A stretch of DNA of 64,000 nucleotides from Streptococcus mitis (lineage in GTDB: Bacteria > Bacillota > Bacilli > Lactobacillales > Streptococcaceae), in contig NZ_CP047883.1 in assembly GCF_013305725.1 (NCBI RefSeq), positions 1,095,001 through 1,159,000 on the forward strand. The letters run 5' to 3'. Shown piece after piece: positions 63,677 through 64,000 of the stretch. Under the pieces are notes generated by a model. It searched no databases, had not been told where the DNA came from, and saw nothing but the letters and a program-made list of their open reading frames with translations. The stretch's first letter is position 1; each line of letters begins with the position of its first letter. Both the position numbers and the translations under genes were made by a program.

Positions 63677-64000
63677 ATGACAAATTTATCAAAACAATTA
63701 CTTGAAAAAGCTCATGGTGGGCCAAAAATAAATCCGGATGAGCAAAGACGCTATCTTGGTACTTTTGAGGAAAGAGTTCTTGGATATGCAGATATTGACA
63801 CGGCAAATAGCCCTCAGCTAGAAAAAGGCTTTTTATCTATTTTAGAAAACCTTCAGGAAAAAGCAGAGCCACTATTTGTGAAGATTTCGCCAAATATCGA
63901 ATTTGATAAGCAAGTTTTCTACTTAAAAGAAGCAAAACAAACGAATAGTCAAGCAACTATAGTATCTGAAGAGCATACTTCTTCTCCTTTTGGCCTGATT
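63677..64000 (+). CDS. YueI-like DUF1694 protein, N-terminal part
   Basis: The frame MTNLSKQLLEKAHGGPKINP runs off the window end after 108 codons. RRYLGTFEERVLGYADIDTA is the characteristic DUF1694 (YueI) opening. It is divergent from eno. A -10-like TATACT (63,665-63,670) stops only six bases before the ATG and there is no ribosome site, so the transcript may be leaderless. The function of the family is unknown. Confidence 0.8.
   Translation, partial: MTNLSKQLLEKAHGGPKINPDEQRRYLGTFEERVLGYADIDTANSPQLEKGFLSILENLQEKAEPLFVKISPNIEFDKQVFYLKEAKQTNSQATIVSEEHTSSPFGLI

Overview
The window is low-GC Firmicute DNA from a mitis-group Streptococcus (S. pneumoniae or a close relative such as S. mitis). 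The backbone order rbgA-rnhB-clc ... xerS-lplA-lpdA-acoC-acoB-acoA-MATE-pyrC-mutX-ung ... eno is the familiar pneumococcal arrangement, and a streptococcal dif site lies just before xerS, so the window covers the replication terminus region. The exact species cannot be settled from sequence reading alone.

Positions 1-35,520 are one end of a large integrative and conjugative element (ICE) of the Tn5252/Tn5253 type. It holds the end of a SNF2-like helicase gene, a run of small conserved ICE genes, a primase-like TOPRIM gene, a DUF3990-type protein, a small secreted bacteriocin-like peptide with an ABC exporter (5.6-7.7 kb), the PezAT epsilon/zeta-type toxin-antitoxin (8.3-9.6 kb), an accessory insert (integrase, STAND ATPase with TPR repeats, SHMT-like PLP enzyme; 9.9-14.5 kb), a decayed IS630-type element flanked by ICE gene debris (14.8-15.9 kb), a RloC/PrrC-like ATPase (16-18.2 kb), a UV-response module (S24 repressor, UvrX-like polymerase, YolD-like protein), a probable oriT and the mobilisation genes including the MOBP-type relaxase (21.4-24.3 kb). 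The ICE ends with a small XRE gene, an excisionase-like gene and a 502-aa integrase directly against rbgA, a gene known as the Tn5253 integration site.

The most striking part is 24.3-32.8 kb: a quorum-sensing RiPP cluster. A 23-codon gene, absent from ordinary ORF calls, encodes a short hydrophobic peptide ending in DIIIIVGG (the SHP3 pheromone sequence). It sits divergent to one Rgg-type regulator, a second Rgg-type regulator follows, and then comes a precursor whose 35-residue core is an evident homologue of the sactipeptide subtilosin A. Behind it lie an AlbA-like radical SAM/SPASM enzyme, two M16-peptidase-like proteins (AlbE/AlbF-like), a membrane protein split by a poly(A) frameshift, a 45-aa AlbB-like membrane peptide, an ABC ATPase and an ABC membrane protein. 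The inference is a pheromone-induced circular sactibiotic with its own export and immunity, carried on a conjugative element.

A second candidate for new biology is the convergent pair at 10.95-14.46 kb: a STAND/TPR ATPase and an SHMT-like enzyme whose 3' ends overlap and whose 5' leaders carry the same 17-bp palindrome plus near-identical RBS sequence. Right of the ICE lies core metabolism (chloride transporter, lipoate-dependent 2-oxoacid/acetoin dehydrogenase operon with lipoate ligase, MATE exporter, pyrimidine and DNA-repair genes). This is interrupted between the HAD phosphatase gene and eno by a defence operon on the minus strand (small XRE regulator, Eco57I-like restriction-methyltransferase, second N6-adenine methyltransferase, SIR2 protein, HerA ATPase) plus a frameshifted SSB-like gene of mobile-element origin. 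The window closes in eno and the start of a divergent yueI-like gene.
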